A stretch of DNA of 64,000 bases from Paenibacillus mendelii (GTDB lineage: Bacteria > Bacillota > Bacilli > Paenibacillales > Paenibacillaceae), in assembly GCF_024498075.1 (NCBI RefSeq), contig NZ_JANHOF010000003.1, positions 736,872 through 800,871 on the forward strand, written 5' to 3'. A program made the position numbers and the translations under genes. Position 1 is the first letter of the stretch. Each line of letters begins with the position of its first letter. Shown here piece after piece: positions 36,512 through 44,704 of the stretch. The notes under the pieces are model-generated. The model saw only the letters and a list, made by a program, of their open reading frames with translations, was not told the origin of the DNA and searched no databases.

Positions 36512-36561
36512 TAGGAAGGCCTTTTCGCAAGCGGTTGTTTAAAGTGAAATTGATGATTCAT

Positions 36562-36606
36562 AAAGAAGCTGCTCAGGGTTCGTTACCGGAGCGGCTTCTT
36601 TGTTAT
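36562..36606 (+). terminator. Terminator of the SLH protein gene
   Basis: Stem AAAGAAGC-GCTC / GAGC-GCTTCTTT (36562-36574 with 36589-36601), 14-nt loop, ending in a short T-run. Confidence 0.75.
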
Positions 36607-36679
36607 GGAGACAAGGCGAAAACCTTTAGACGATTACTTCATTATGTGGGAGCAGTCACTCCAATTCACTGTTTAATGA

Positions 36680-36748
36680 TTGACAAAACCAAGCTGTCAT
36701 TTATAATTAAAAAGCAAACTAAAACAATAAAATGCAATATAAAGCAAA
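36680..36748 (+). promoter_or_regulatory. Sigma-A promoter with repeated AAAGCAAA motifs
   Basis: TTGACA (36680-36685), 16-bp spacer, TATAAT (36702-36707). AAAGCAAA occurs at 36711-36718 and again at 36741-36748, 30 bp apart and just downstream of the start site, a position suited to repression. DeoR-family operators are often A-rich repeats with a central C, and a DeoR gene ends this operon. Confidence 0.6.
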
Positions 36749-36774
36749 ATCAATGGAATGGGAAGGTGAATATT

Positions 36775-38220
36775 GTGGTGGACAGCTTGAGAGACGTTGT
36801 CGTTATCGGAGGCGGTGTTGTTGGGACCGCAATTGTCCGCGCTCTTTCTCTATACAATATGAGTATCATGCTGGTGGAGAAGCAGCATGATGTGTGTGAA
36901 GGTACAAGCAAAGCCAATAGTGCTATCATTCATACGGGCTTCGATGCCAAACCAGGCAGTGTGGAATCCGACTGTCTTCGACGGTCGAGGGAGCTGTGGC
37001 CGGAGTTGATTGGAGCCTTGAAGATCCCATTCCTTCCTTGCGGGGCTGTAATGGTTGCCGCGAGCGAGACGGAGAAGGCGAAGATTATCGAGCATTACGT
37101 GCCGAATGCCGAGGCCAACGGAGTCGAGGTCCGCTATATCGAGAAGGAGGAGCTTCTGGAGATGAATCCGGATGTATCCGAACATAACCTCGGGGGCTTG
37201 GTCATCGAAGGAGAGGGCATCTGCGATCCGTTCTGGGTTACGCGCGCTTTTGCACAGCTCGCGGAATTGAATGGGGCAGAGATACGGTTTGGTTCAGGCG
37301 TGGAGCGGATCGAACCGGCGGATGATGACAGTCATCTGGTCATTGTGCTGGAGGACGGTTCGGAAATTCGGACGCGGTATGCGGTGAATGCAGCTGGCCT
37401 CTGGTCCGATGAAATCGCCGATATGGTTAAGGATGAGAGCTTCGTCATAACGCCGAGAAAGGGTCAGTTCATTCTGACCGAAGATACGCTAGGCATCTCG
37501 CAGATTGTGCTCCCGGTTCCATCGCCATCGTCCAAAGGCATTCTGGCTGCGCCCGTCGTATTCGGCGGATTCCTGCTCGGCCCTACAGCCGAGGATCAGG
37601 AGGATAAATGGGATCGTTCCACGACCGATGACGGAATGGAAGCTGTACTGAACGGTGTTGAGAAGCTGCTGCCAGGCATCCGATCCGCCACCACGATCAG
37701 GCAATTTGCCGGGCTGCGGGCTGTTTGCAGTACGGGTGACTTCGTAATCAGCCCATCGCCAAGAAGCCATCGGTTGATTCATGCTGCAGGCATCCGTTCA
37801 ACCGGTCTATCGTCCTCACCGGGAATCGCAGAACGGGTTGTAGAGCTCCTTCGCAGCACGGATTTGATCATGACTGAGCGGTCGGAGGCTATCCTTGAAC
37901 TGCCGGATCTGCTTGGAGAGAGCGATGCTGCAAGCAACGGGGAGATCATCTGCCTCTGCCGCTCCATTACGCGCGGCGAGATCGAACGGGCCTTATCTGC
38001 GCCGCTGAGCTCAACCACGCTGGACGGGATTAAACGCCGAACAGGAGCCATGCTGGGCGAATGCCAAGGGAACGGCTGCATTCCGAAGCTGTTGGATGTC
38101 ATGGAGTCGTTCACGGCCAGCCGTGGATTGGCGAAGGCGGGTGGGGAGGAAGCCCCGCTCAAAGGTCTTCGCGAATCCTATATTGCCGGACAAGCGGGAG
38201 GACGGGACAATGAAATATAA
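36775..38220 (+). CDS. GlpA-like FAD-dependent oxidoreductase with C-terminal BFD-type [2Fe-2S] domain
   Basis: 481 residues from GTG 36775 (GGAAGG 8 bases upstream). FAD-binding Rossmann motif VVVIGGGVVGTAIVRAL at the N-terminus, DAO/GlpA fold (TSKANSAIIHTGFDAKPGSVE, FAGLRAVCSTGDFVI, HAAGIRSTGLSSSPGIAERV). The C-terminal about 60 residues hold four Cys in the BFD pattern (IICLCRSITRGEI ... GECQGNGCIPKLL). Related to anaerobic glycerol-3-phosphate dehydrogenase GlpA and 2-hydroxyacid oxidases; the substrate is not settled by sequence. Overlaps the next oxidoreductase by 11 bp. Confidence 0.85.
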   Translation: MVDSLRDVVVIGGGVVGTAIVRALSLYNMSIMLVEKQHDVCEGTSKANSAIIHTGFDAKPGSVESDCLRRSRELWPELIGALKIPFLPCGAVMVAASETEKAKIIEHYVPNAEANGVEVRYIEKEELLEMNPDVSEHNLGGLVIEGEGICDPFWVTRAFAQLAELNGAEIRFGSGVERIEPADDDSHLVIVLEDGSEIRTRYAVNAAGLWSDEIADMVKDESFVITPRKGQFILTEDTLGISQIVLPVPSPSSKGILAAPVVFGGFLLGPTAEDQEDKWDRSTTDDGMEAVLNGVEKLLPGIRSATTIRQFAGLRAVCSTGDFVISPSPRSHRLIHAAGIRSTGLSSSPGIAERVVELLRSTDLIMTERSEAILELPDLLGESDAASNGEIICLCRSITRGEIERALSAPLSSTTLDGIKRRTGAMLGECQGNGCIPKLLDVMESFTASRGLAKAGGEEAPLKGLRESYIAGQAGGRDNEI

Positions 38221-39064
38221 CTTAACGATCATAGGCGCAGGGATTGCCGGCCTAACGGCGGCGGCGAAAGCATATGCGAGCGGCTTAGAGCGTGTACTGC
38301 TCATTGAACATCAGCCGGTGATCGGCGGATTTACGCGCGGATACATTGAAACCAGCTTTTTCGAGACAGAACAGAGGCTGTTAAGCGAGTGCGCGGCCTT
38401 GCCTTATACGATCATGACCCGTTCGACGGTAGTCGGTTTCTTCACAGGAGACGGTGATACCCCGCATCAATTGTTTGTTCAAACGCCAACCGAAACCGAG
38501 GAGATTCAGACGGACTATATCTTAATTGCTTCGGGCGCGATGGAGAAGCCAAGAGAAGCGTGGCGGATATCCGGAGGAAGGCCTGCCGGTGTGATGACCC
38601 CGGCTATGGCTGTAGAATTGTCGCAAAGAGGTTACCGGCTCGACGAAGGGAAGACGATGATTTATATGGCCGACCGAAGATCACACGGGGCGGCCGAATA
38701 TCTGGCGGACCGATTAGGTGAGACGATACAGGTATCCGCAGAGGACTTTGACATCGAGCATATTCACGGTACAGCTCAGCTAGAAGGAGTTACGATCCGG
38801 TCGGTTATAACAGGTGAGGCTGAACGTGTTAACTGCAGCAGACTGCTGTTCGCGAAAGGGCGTTACGGTAGCACCTTTTTTCTGAAGGGGCTGCCAGTTG
38901 AGCGGGACGAAAGCACCCTATGTATTATAACCGACCGCTTCGGAGCTACCGGCATCCCTCGCGTATACGCGGCGGGAAGCTGCACACAGCTTGGCGATGA
39001 CGGACATACGAGCTCCATCGAGATGGCAAGCGAGGTTGCCGATCACCTGCTCGCGAAGATATAA
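38210..39064 (+). CDS. FAD/NAD(P)-type oxidoreductase (GlpB/HcnB-like partner)
   Basis: 284 residues from ATG 38210 (GGGAGG 8 bases upstream), overlapping the previous gene by 11 bp. Rossmann motif LTIIGAGIAGLTAAAKA and C-terminal FAD motif VYAAGSCTQLGDDG as in pyridine nucleotide-disulphide oxidoreductase-fold proteins. It is short and lacks a redox Cys pair, and its second nucleotide motif is eroded (YMADRRSHGAAEYL), so it may use one cofactor only. Probably forms a complex with the upstream GlpA-like subunit. Confidence 0.82.
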   Translation: MKYNLTIIGAGIAGLTAAAKAYASGLERVLLIEHQPVIGGFTRGYIETSFFETEQRLLSECAALPYTIMTRSTVVGFFTGDGDTPHQLFVQTPTETEEIQTDYILIASGAMEKPREAWRISGGRPAGVMTPAMAVELSQRGYRLDEGKTMIYMADRRSHGAAEYLADRLGETIQVSAEDFDIEHIHGTAQLEGVTIRSVITGEAERVNCSRLLFAKGRYGSTFFLKGLPVERDESTLCIITDRFGATGIPRVYAAGSCTQLGDDGHTSSIEMASEVADHLLAKI

Positions 39065-39084
39065 AGTGGAAGCGAGGCTTATCA

Positions 39085-39429
39085 ACAAAACTTAAGCGTA
39101 TGCTTCCGAAGCGAGTTTTGTTCTGATCGCTCCTTCGGAAGCGATATGACCACTAAACTTAAGCGTATGCTTCCGAAGTGAGTTTTGTTCTGATCGCTCC
39201 ATTGGAAGCGATATGACCACTAAACTTAAGCGTATGCTTTCGAAGTAGTTTTGTTCCGATCGCTCCTTCGGAAGTGATATATAATCACAAAACTTAAGCG
39301 TAAGTATTCGAAGTAAGTTTTGTTTCAATCGCTCCTTCGAAAGCGATGTAATCACAAAACTTAAGCGCAAGTATTCGAAGTGAGTTTTGTTTCAATCGCT
39401 CCTTCGGAAGCGATGTAATCACAAAACTT
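39085..39429 (+). repeat. 67-68 bp hairpin repeat, five units plus a partial (family A)
   Basis: Units start at 39085, 39152, 39219, 39287 and 39354, with a partial at 39421: steps of 67, 67, 68, 67, 67. Each unit has ACAAAACTTAAG ... GCTTCCGAAGC ... GTTTTGT, then a GCTCCTTCGGAAGC palindrome. The partial sixth unit runs straight into the ribosome-binding site of the CoxG-like gene. The same family lies between pstS and pstC (5771-5912). Confidence 0.92.
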
Positions 39430-39443
39430 TGAGGAGAATCCAT

Positions 39444-39920
39444 ATGAACATAAACGGTCGGTTTACCATCGATGCTCCGGTTGAGCAGGTTTGGGATGTT
39501 TTCATGGACGCGGAGAAGCTGGCAAGCTGCGTGCCTGGCGCAGAACGCATCACGATGACCAGCCCGAACAAGTACGAGGCAGATATGGTCGTGAAGGTGC
39601 AGTTTATGACGCTGAAATTTGCAGCTGAGGGTGAGCTGAAGGAAGCGGTCCCGATGAGCTCGCTTCAGGTCGAGATGACCGGCCAAGCTCATGCTCTGGC
39701 CGGGTTGTTTCGTAACCGGATGCAGGTTACACTAGAGCCAATGTCGGATCATGTGACATCAATTATCTATCAAATGGACATGCAGTTAACGGGCAGACTC
39801 GCTTCGCTCGGGATGATCCTGGTCAAAGGGACCGTCACCAAGACCGCGGAGCAATTCGCTACGAATGTAAAGCTGCTGTTTGAGACAGGAAGGAATGACG
39901 GAGGACATGCTGCAGGATGA
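39444..39920 (+). CDS. CoxG/SRPBCC-family protein
   Basis: 158 residues from ATG 39444 (GAGGAG 8 bases upstream). SRPBCC fold of the carbon-monoxide-dehydrogenase-subunit-G group: FTIDAPVEQVWDVFMDAEKLASCVPGAERI near the N-terminus and LASLGMILVKGTVTKTAEQFATNVKLLFE at the C-terminus. CoxG-like proteins assist molybdo-flavoenzymes or bind hydrophobic ligands; no CO dehydrogenase genes are present here. It overlaps the DeoR gene. Confidence 0.82.
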   Translation: MNINGRFTIDAPVEQVWDVFMDAEKLASCVPGAERITMTSPNKYEADMVVKVQFMTLKFAAEGELKEAVPMSSLQVEMTGQAHALAGLFRNRMQVTLEPMSDHVTSIIYQMDMQLTGRLASLGMILVKGTVTKTAEQFATNVKLLFETGRNDGGHAAG

Positions 39921-40665
39921 AAGATTAGAAGAAATCCTGTCCTTGTTGAAAAGCAATCAAACGGTTAAAATCATCGATCTGGCAGAACGGTTCAGTGTAA
40001 CCCGTGAAACGATCCGAAGAGATCTCTATGAGCTCGAGAGCAGAGGTCAAGCTCGCAAGGTTCACGGAGGCGCGGTCATCCAAAAAGCCGGATTCGAGCC
40101 GCCCTATGCAGCTCGGAACGACTCCAATGTGAATGAGAAGGAAGCGATCGCCGAGAAAGCCGCGGAGCTGGTGGAAGACGGCGATTCCCTCTTTATCGAT
40201 CTGGGTACGACTACCCTGATGTTCGCTAGACATTTGAAGAAGCGAACCGGACTAAAGGTAATTACCAATTCGGTGCTGCTCGCGATGGAGCTGGTAGATC
40301 ATCCTTCGGCTAAAGTGATTTTATGCGGTGGCGAGCTGCGTGCTGGGGAGTATTCGTTATCCGGCTCGGTTGCGGCCAGAAACATGGAAGCCTTCTATGC
40401 GGATAAAGCCTTCATTGGTGTAGGCGGCTTGACGGTGGAAAGCGGGATTACCGATTATCATGTAGAGGAAGCCGAAATTCGGCGGCTGATGATCGACCGG
40501 GCCAAGGAAACTGTGGCGCTTGCCGATGCCTCCAAATTCGGAGTCATTGCTTTTGCGAAAATCGCCGATCTTCAGCTGATCGATACGATTGTTACCGATA
40601 ATGGCGCCGACCCGGATATGGTACGTAAACTCCGGGACACAGGCGTTCAAGTTATGCTAGTATAG
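39895..40665 (+). CDS. DeoR-family transcriptional regulator
   Basis: 256 residues. The start is ambiguous: ATG 39895 (AGGAAGG just upstream) or 39907 (MLQDERLEEIL, typical DeoR opening). N-terminal DeoR HTH (QTVKIIDLAERFSVTRETIRRDLYELESRGQARKVHGGAV) and a C-terminal sugar-phosphate sensor domain (DGDSLFIDLGTTTLMFARHL, VITNSVLLAMEL, CGGELRAGEYSLSG, ADASKFGVIAFAKIADL). It likely represses this operon until a phosphorylated metabolite binds. It overlaps the CoxG-like gene. Confidence 0.93.
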   Translation: MTEDMLQDERLEEILSLLKSNQTVKIIDLAERFSVTRETIRRDLYELESRGQARKVHGGAVIQKAGFEPPYAARNDSNVNEKEAIAEKAAELVEDGDSLFIDLGTTTLMFARHLKKRTGLKVITNSVLLAMELVDHPSAKVILCGGELRAGEYSLSGSVAARNMEAFYADKAFIGVGGLTVESGITDYHVEEAEIRRLMIDRAKETVALADASKFGVIAFAKIADLQLIDTIVTDNGADPDMVRKLRDTGVQVMLV

Positions 40666-40734
40666 AGCTTCTCTTACTACTATTATGGATTTTGGGCTGC
40701 GGCTGGATCCGCCCGTATATTCGTTCATCTGAAG

Positions 40735-40768
40735 ACCTCTGTCGCCTAACATGCGATAGAGGTTTTTC
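40735..40768 (+). terminator. Terminator of the oxidoreductase-deoR operon
   Basis: 11-bp stem ACCTCTGTCGC/GCGATAGAGGT (40735-40745 with 40753-40763), followed by T5. Confidence 0.85.
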
Positions 40769-40773
40769 TATAT

Positions 40774-40827
40774 TTAACATTGGCTTTACAATTCGCGTGT
40801 ACGCTTTTAACATACGCCCGTTACGAT
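40774..40827 (+). promoter_or_regulatory. Candidate PhoP-box promoter of pstB-phoU
   Basis: Hexamers TTAACA (40774), TTTACA (40785), CGTGTA (40796) and TTAACA (40807) at 11-bp steps; -10-like TACGAT at 40822, 15 bp after the last. Confidence 0.7.
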
Positions 40828-40881
40828 ACGAGTAGTAGATGGAGTCGTACTATAAGTCTTTGTTACCGGAGGAGAACGCCC

Positions 40882-41655
40882 ATGACAGCTCAAATAAAGA
40901 CGAAATCGTTGATCGAGATCGATAAATTGAATTTATACTATGGTACTTTCCACGCGTTGAAGAACGTCTCGATGGAAATTCCGGAAAAAGCGATCACGGC
41001 TTTCATCGGACCGTCAGGCTGCGGCAAGTCAACTCTGCTTCGTACGCTCAACCGGATGAATGATATGATTCCAGGAACGAGAATTGAAGGAAAGATCGAG
41101 ATCGGCGGCGCAGACATTTACTCTCGGGAAGTCGATGTGGAGACATTGCGGAAGAAAGTCGGCATGGTATTCCAGCAGCCGAATCCTTTTCCGAAATCTA
41201 TCTATGATAACGTAGCATACGGACCTCGCCTGCATGGTATTCGAAGCAAGCAGAAGCTGGATGAAATCGTGGAGACAAGCCTGCGTTCTGCCGTGTTGTG
41301 GGACGAAGTGAAGGATTACCTGAAACGATCGGCGCAAAGCTTATCCGGCGGTCAACAGCAGCGGCTTTGTATTGCGCGTGCATTGGCGGTTGAGCCCGAT
41401 ATTCTGCTTATGGATGAAGCGACGTCAGCGCTTGACCCGATCTCTACGCTGAAAATTGAGGAACTGGCTCAGGAGCTAAAGGACCGGTACACGATTGTCA
41501 TGGTAACTCACAACATGCATCAGGCTGCACGGGTTTCGAATCAAACGGTTTTCTTCCTGAATGGCGAAGTCGTCGAATATGCCGATACGGAGAAGCTGTT
41601 CTCCAACCCGCGTGACCAGCGAACAGAAGATTACATCAGCGGCCGTTTCGGCTAA
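40882..41655 (+). CDS. pstB: Phosphate ABC transporter ATP-binding protein PstB (copy 1)
   Basis: 257 residues from ATG 40882 (GGAGGAG upstream). Walker [11 protein letters not shown]-loop [15 protein letters not shown], signature [15 protein letters not shown], Walker [14 protein letters not shown], and the PstB end EDYISGRFG. It probably energises the first PstSCA set, which lacks its own ATPase 33 kb away, and/or the second set. phoU follows after 50 bp. Confidence 0.97.
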   Translation: MTAQIKTKSLIEIDKLNLYYGTFHALKNVSMEIPEKAITAFIGPSGCGKSTLLRTLNRMNDMIPGTRIEGKIEIGGADIYSREVDVETLRKKVGMVFQQPNPFPKSIYDNVAYGPRLHGIRSKQKLDEIVETSLRSAVLWDEVKDYLKRSAQSLSGGQQQRLCIARALAVEPDILLMDEATSALDPISTLKIEELAQELKDRYTIVMVTHNMHQAARVSNQTVFFLNGEVVEYADTEKLFSNPRDQRTEDYISGRFG

Positions 41656-41705
41656 TACAATAAGAAAGCAGATCGTACAGTACAGGTATAGGGGGAAAGT
41701 GACCA

Positions 41706-42368
41706 ATGATGACGATGCGTAAGGAGTTCGATCAAGGGCTGGGCGAGTTGAAGAACCTGATCGTAGAAATGGGCAACCGCGTTGAAAAGGCGATAAGCGA
41801 TGCCATGAGCGCACTTCAGCAGTTGAATGTTGCCGATGCGAAGCGGATTATCACTGAGGACCGTGAGCTGAACCGAATCGAAGAGAAAATTACCGACATC
41901 GGCTCGCGGCTTATTGCGACGCAGCAGCCGGTTGCCAAGGATCTTCGCCGGATTTTGGTTGCTTTCAGAATCGCGAGTGACCTCGAACGTATGGGCGATC
42001 TTGCCGTAGATGTTGCTAAGGTCGTGCTCCGCCTGGATGGACAGACGCTTATCAAGCCATTGATCGATCTGCCGAGGATGGGTGAAATCGTGCAAACGAT
42101 GACGCACGAATCCATTCAATCGTTCATGCAGGAGAACGTCGATCTCGCCTACAAGATGGCAAAGGACGATGACCTCGTCGATGCCTTGTACAGCCAGATC
42201 ATCCGCGAGCTGTTCGCGGTCATGATGGAGAATCCAACCACGATTTCACAGGCGAATCAGCTGAGCTTCGTTGGCCGCTATATTGAGCGGTTCGCCGATC
42301 ATGCGACCAATATCGGGGAAAGCGTCGTCTACCTCGTGACCGGCACACGGCCGGATTTGAACAGTTAG
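41706..42368 (+). CDS. phoU: Phosphate signalling regulator PhoU
   Basis: 220 residues, two PhoU three-helix bundles each with the metal-binding E/D-x-x-x-D pattern (REFDQGLGELKNLIVEMGNRVEKAI; RIASDLERMGDLAVDVAK; IERFADHATNIGESVVYLVTG). It restrains the Pst transporter and PhoR signalling when phosphate is plentiful. Directly downstream of pstB in a PhoP-box operon. Confidence 0.96.
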   Translation: MMTMRKEFDQGLGELKNLIVEMGNRVEKAISDAMSALQQLNVADAKRIITEDRELNRIEEKITDIGSRLIATQQPVAKDLRRILVAFRIASDLERMGDLAVDVAKVVLRLDGQTLIKPLIDLPRMGEIVQTMTHESIQSFMQENVDLAYKMAKDDDLVDALYSQIIRELFAVMMENPTTISQANQLSFVGRYIERFADHATNIGESVVYLVTGTRPDLNS

Positions 42369-42530
42369 TCCATCATACGGGGCAGTGCGGCTTTATGGAT
42401 AGGCGTTTCTGAACTGCAGTCCAGTTTGATGGCAGAGGCTAGACCATGTAGCAAGTGTGCCTAGAACGCTCGAGTGAGTACGATCAACCGACAATTATTT
42501 CAACAGATAACCAATGGAGGATTTACAATG

Positions 42531-43195
42531 CGGAAAGGCCGCTTTTAGGCGTTACGGCAGCATCAGATCGAGTATCTGATCTAATCCGAGTGCTGTAACG
42601 GTAAAAAAGGGTCTTACAGATTGCTTTGGCGTGGAAAAACTAGCTGGAAGGCCGGTTTTAGGCGTTACGGCAGCATCAGATCGAGTATCTGATCCAATCC
42701 GAGTGCTGTAACGGTAAAAAAGGGTCTTACAGACTGCTCTCACGTGGAAAAGCTAGCTGAAAGGCCGCTTTTAGGCGTTACGGCAGTATCAGATCGAGTA
42801 TCTGATCCAATCCGCGCGCTGTAACGGTAAAAAAGGGTCTTACAGACTGCCCGCACGTGGAAAAGTCAGCTGAAAGGCCGCTTTTAGGCGTTACAGCAGC
42901 ATAGATCGAGTATCTGATCTAATCTGCGCGCTGTAACGGTAAAAAAGGGTCTTACAGACTGCCCGCACGTGGAAAAGTCAGCTGAAAGGCCGCTTTTAGG
43001 CGTTACAGCAGCATAGATCGAGTATCTGATCTAATCTGCGCGCTGTAACGGTAAAAAAGGGTCTTACAGACTGCCCGCACGTGGAAAAGTCAGCTGAAAG
43101 GCCGCTTTTAGGCGTTACAGCAGCATAGATCGAGTATCTGATCTAATCTGCGCGCTGTAACGGTAAAAAAGGGTCTCCGGTTTTAGGCGTTACAG
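42531..43195 (+). repeat. 112-113 bp tandem repeat, six units plus a truncated seventh
   Basis: TTTTAGGCGTTAC begins at 42543, 42656, 42769, 42882, 42994, 43106 and 43181: steps of 113, 113, 113, 112, 112 and a shortened 75. Units 4-6 are nearly identical, so the array is young or homogenised. Each unit holds an outer inverted repeat CGTTACAGC/GCTGTAACG, an inner CAGAT/ATCTG pair, and a GTAAAAAAGGGTCTTACAGA stretch. No reading frame spans it. It lies downstream of phoU. Confidence 0.95.
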
Positions 43196-43317
43196 CCAAA
43201 GCTGCATGGTGAGGTCAGTGTAAACCAAGATTAGTTTACTTTGTAAACAGTGAATCCGGCGCAGTATTCAGATTGTTGACGCTCGAGCTCAGCAAGACTC
43301 GATTACAGCTGATGAGC

Positions 43318-43540
43318 CCGAGTACGTCTCAGGTAGCATCCAAGGACGTCCCGGGTCGCATCCAAGCGATCCCAGATAGCATTAAGCACATCCCGGATAG
43401 CATCCAAGCGCGTTCCAGATATAATCCAAGCGGTCCCAGGTAGCATCCGAAAAACACGTCTCAGGTACCAAGCACATCCAGGATAGCGCCAAAGACACCC
43501 CATATTCATCCATGCTGTCCCCCAGATAGCATCCAAACAA
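43318..43540. repeat. Degenerate short-period tandem repeat (about 22 bp)
   Basis: Imperfect units of the form CCCAGATAGCATCCAAGCGC, drifting copies at roughly 22-bp spacing, with decay to the right. A minus-strand reading frame runs through it only because the period is nearly a multiple of three locally; it looks non-coding. Confidence 0.75.
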
Positions 43541-43622
43541 GCAGCTCCAATTTTCAGGCGGAGCATGTCATGGACACAACGAAGGTGACTTGCTTCAGCT
43601 TCATAACCTGCAAATGATCCGG

Positions 43623-44522
43623 TTATCGTGTAGATTTCCCCGCTTGCTCCTGAATCATGCTGACCATTCGGGCGGCGAGTTGAGGGTCCCAGCTCGTATG
43701 AGGCCATGCGGCGTACATGCGATAGAGGGCTGGAGGGCCGGGGAGCGGGATGGCGGCGATGCCATTCAACAATTCGCCATTGATGCAGCAGGAGGGGATG
43801 ACGGATAAATAGGTACCCGCTTCCACAGCCCCAAGAACTTGCTCGATCCGGTCCGTAGTCCATCTAACGGACAACGTGATCCGCTCGGCAGCTTCCCAAG
43901 CGTTAAGAGCCTCTCTGAGCGACGAATCCTCAAGTAGAATGAAGGGCAGCTGGGCCAGACGGTAAGCGGAGATTGAGGTGAAATTCATAGAGCCTGCGAG
44001 AGGGTGCTTAGCCGGGAGCAGCAGCATCAGAGGGTCCTCGGTGAGCAGGAGATTGTTGCAAGCAGGCAGACTCGTTGGTTTGCCGGTCACGATCAGGTCA
44101 ACACAGCCTTCGGGGAGCAGATCATGCAGCCTATCATTATCACCCGTAACCAGCGACAGCTGAATATCCGCAACTTCTGACGCAGAAGCAAACCAGGCTC
44201 CTCGGAGAAAGGCGGTATTCGCTGTTTCGGTACAGCCCATGACGAATTTGCGCAGCCCGTTCTTCTGCAGCTCCAGCATACGCAATTCCGCCTCTGTGTA
44301 CAGTCGGTCGATCTGCTCGGCATAGTGATGGAGGAGTCTGCCGGCTTCGGTCAGCAGGACCTTGCCGGTCTTCAACTCAAACAACGTCGTTCCCCATTCT
44401 TCCTCCATCTTGCGCATATGAAAGCTGATCGTAGGCTGCTTGACGCCCAGCTCGTCGGCTACCGCCGTGACCTTCTTGAAGCGTTCTATCAGCACGATCA
44501 GCCGTATTTTTAACAAATTCAT
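43623..44522 (-). CDS. LysR-family transcriptional regulator
   Basis: 299 residues. N-terminal LysR winged HTH (KKVTAVADELGVKQPTISFHMRKMEEEWGTTLFEL) and a two-lobed effector domain (about 90-295; LVTGDNDRLHDLLPEGCVDLIVTG, LLLPAKHPLAG, AVEAGTYLSVIP). The CAGGAGAC ribosome-binding site is about 12 bases before the ATG, somewhat far. It is divergent from pstS copy 2 with a 180-bp shared upstream region, so it may act on it. Effector unknown. Confidence 0.92.
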   Translation of the reverse strand: MNLLKIRLIVLIERFKKVTAVADELGVKQPTISFHMRKMEEEWGTTLFELKTGKVLLTEAGRLLHHYAEQIDRLYTEAELRMLELQKNGLRKFVMGCTETANTAFLRGAWFASASEVADIQLSLVTGDNDRLHDLLPEGCVDLIVTGKPTSLPACNNLLLTEDPLMLLLPAKHPLAGSMNFTSISAYRLAQLPFILLEDSSLREALNAWEAAERITLSVRWTTDRIEQVLGAVEAGTYLSVIPSCCINGELLNGIAAIPLPGPPALYRMYAAWPHTSWDPQLAARMVSMIQEQAGKSTR

Positions 44523-44602
44523 AATAGAGTCCGTCTCCTGTTCATTCGATATAGAATTTATTTATAATTTTACTGCTAACCATACAAGAAATCTATGTAT
44601 TT

Positions 44603-44656
44603 TTATTATTCCGTTAACACTTAGAAAATATCAGATTAATAACGGAGTCCTACAAT
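44603..44656 (+). promoter_or_regulatory. Candidate PhoP-box promoter of pstSCAB copy 2
   Basis: Hexamers TTATTA (44603), TTAACA (44614), AAAATA (44625) and TTAATA (44636) at 11-bp steps, -10 TACAAT at 44651, 15 bp after the last. The region is shared with the divergent LysR gene. Confidence 0.7.
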
Positions 44657-44704
44657 AGGGATGTAAACAAATTACCGTTCAAAACGGGAGGAGAAACCAG
44701 AAGC

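Noticed and set aside
42531..43195. CRISPR-like array
   Set aside because: The units are 112-113 bp and continuous, with no short repeat/variable spacer pattern and no cas genes nearby.
43303..43863. Minus-strand open frame of 186 codons
   Set aside because: It runs through the degenerate tandem repeat and into the 3' end of the LysR gene in another frame, with no RBS; its repeated peptide is a by-product of the DNA repeat.
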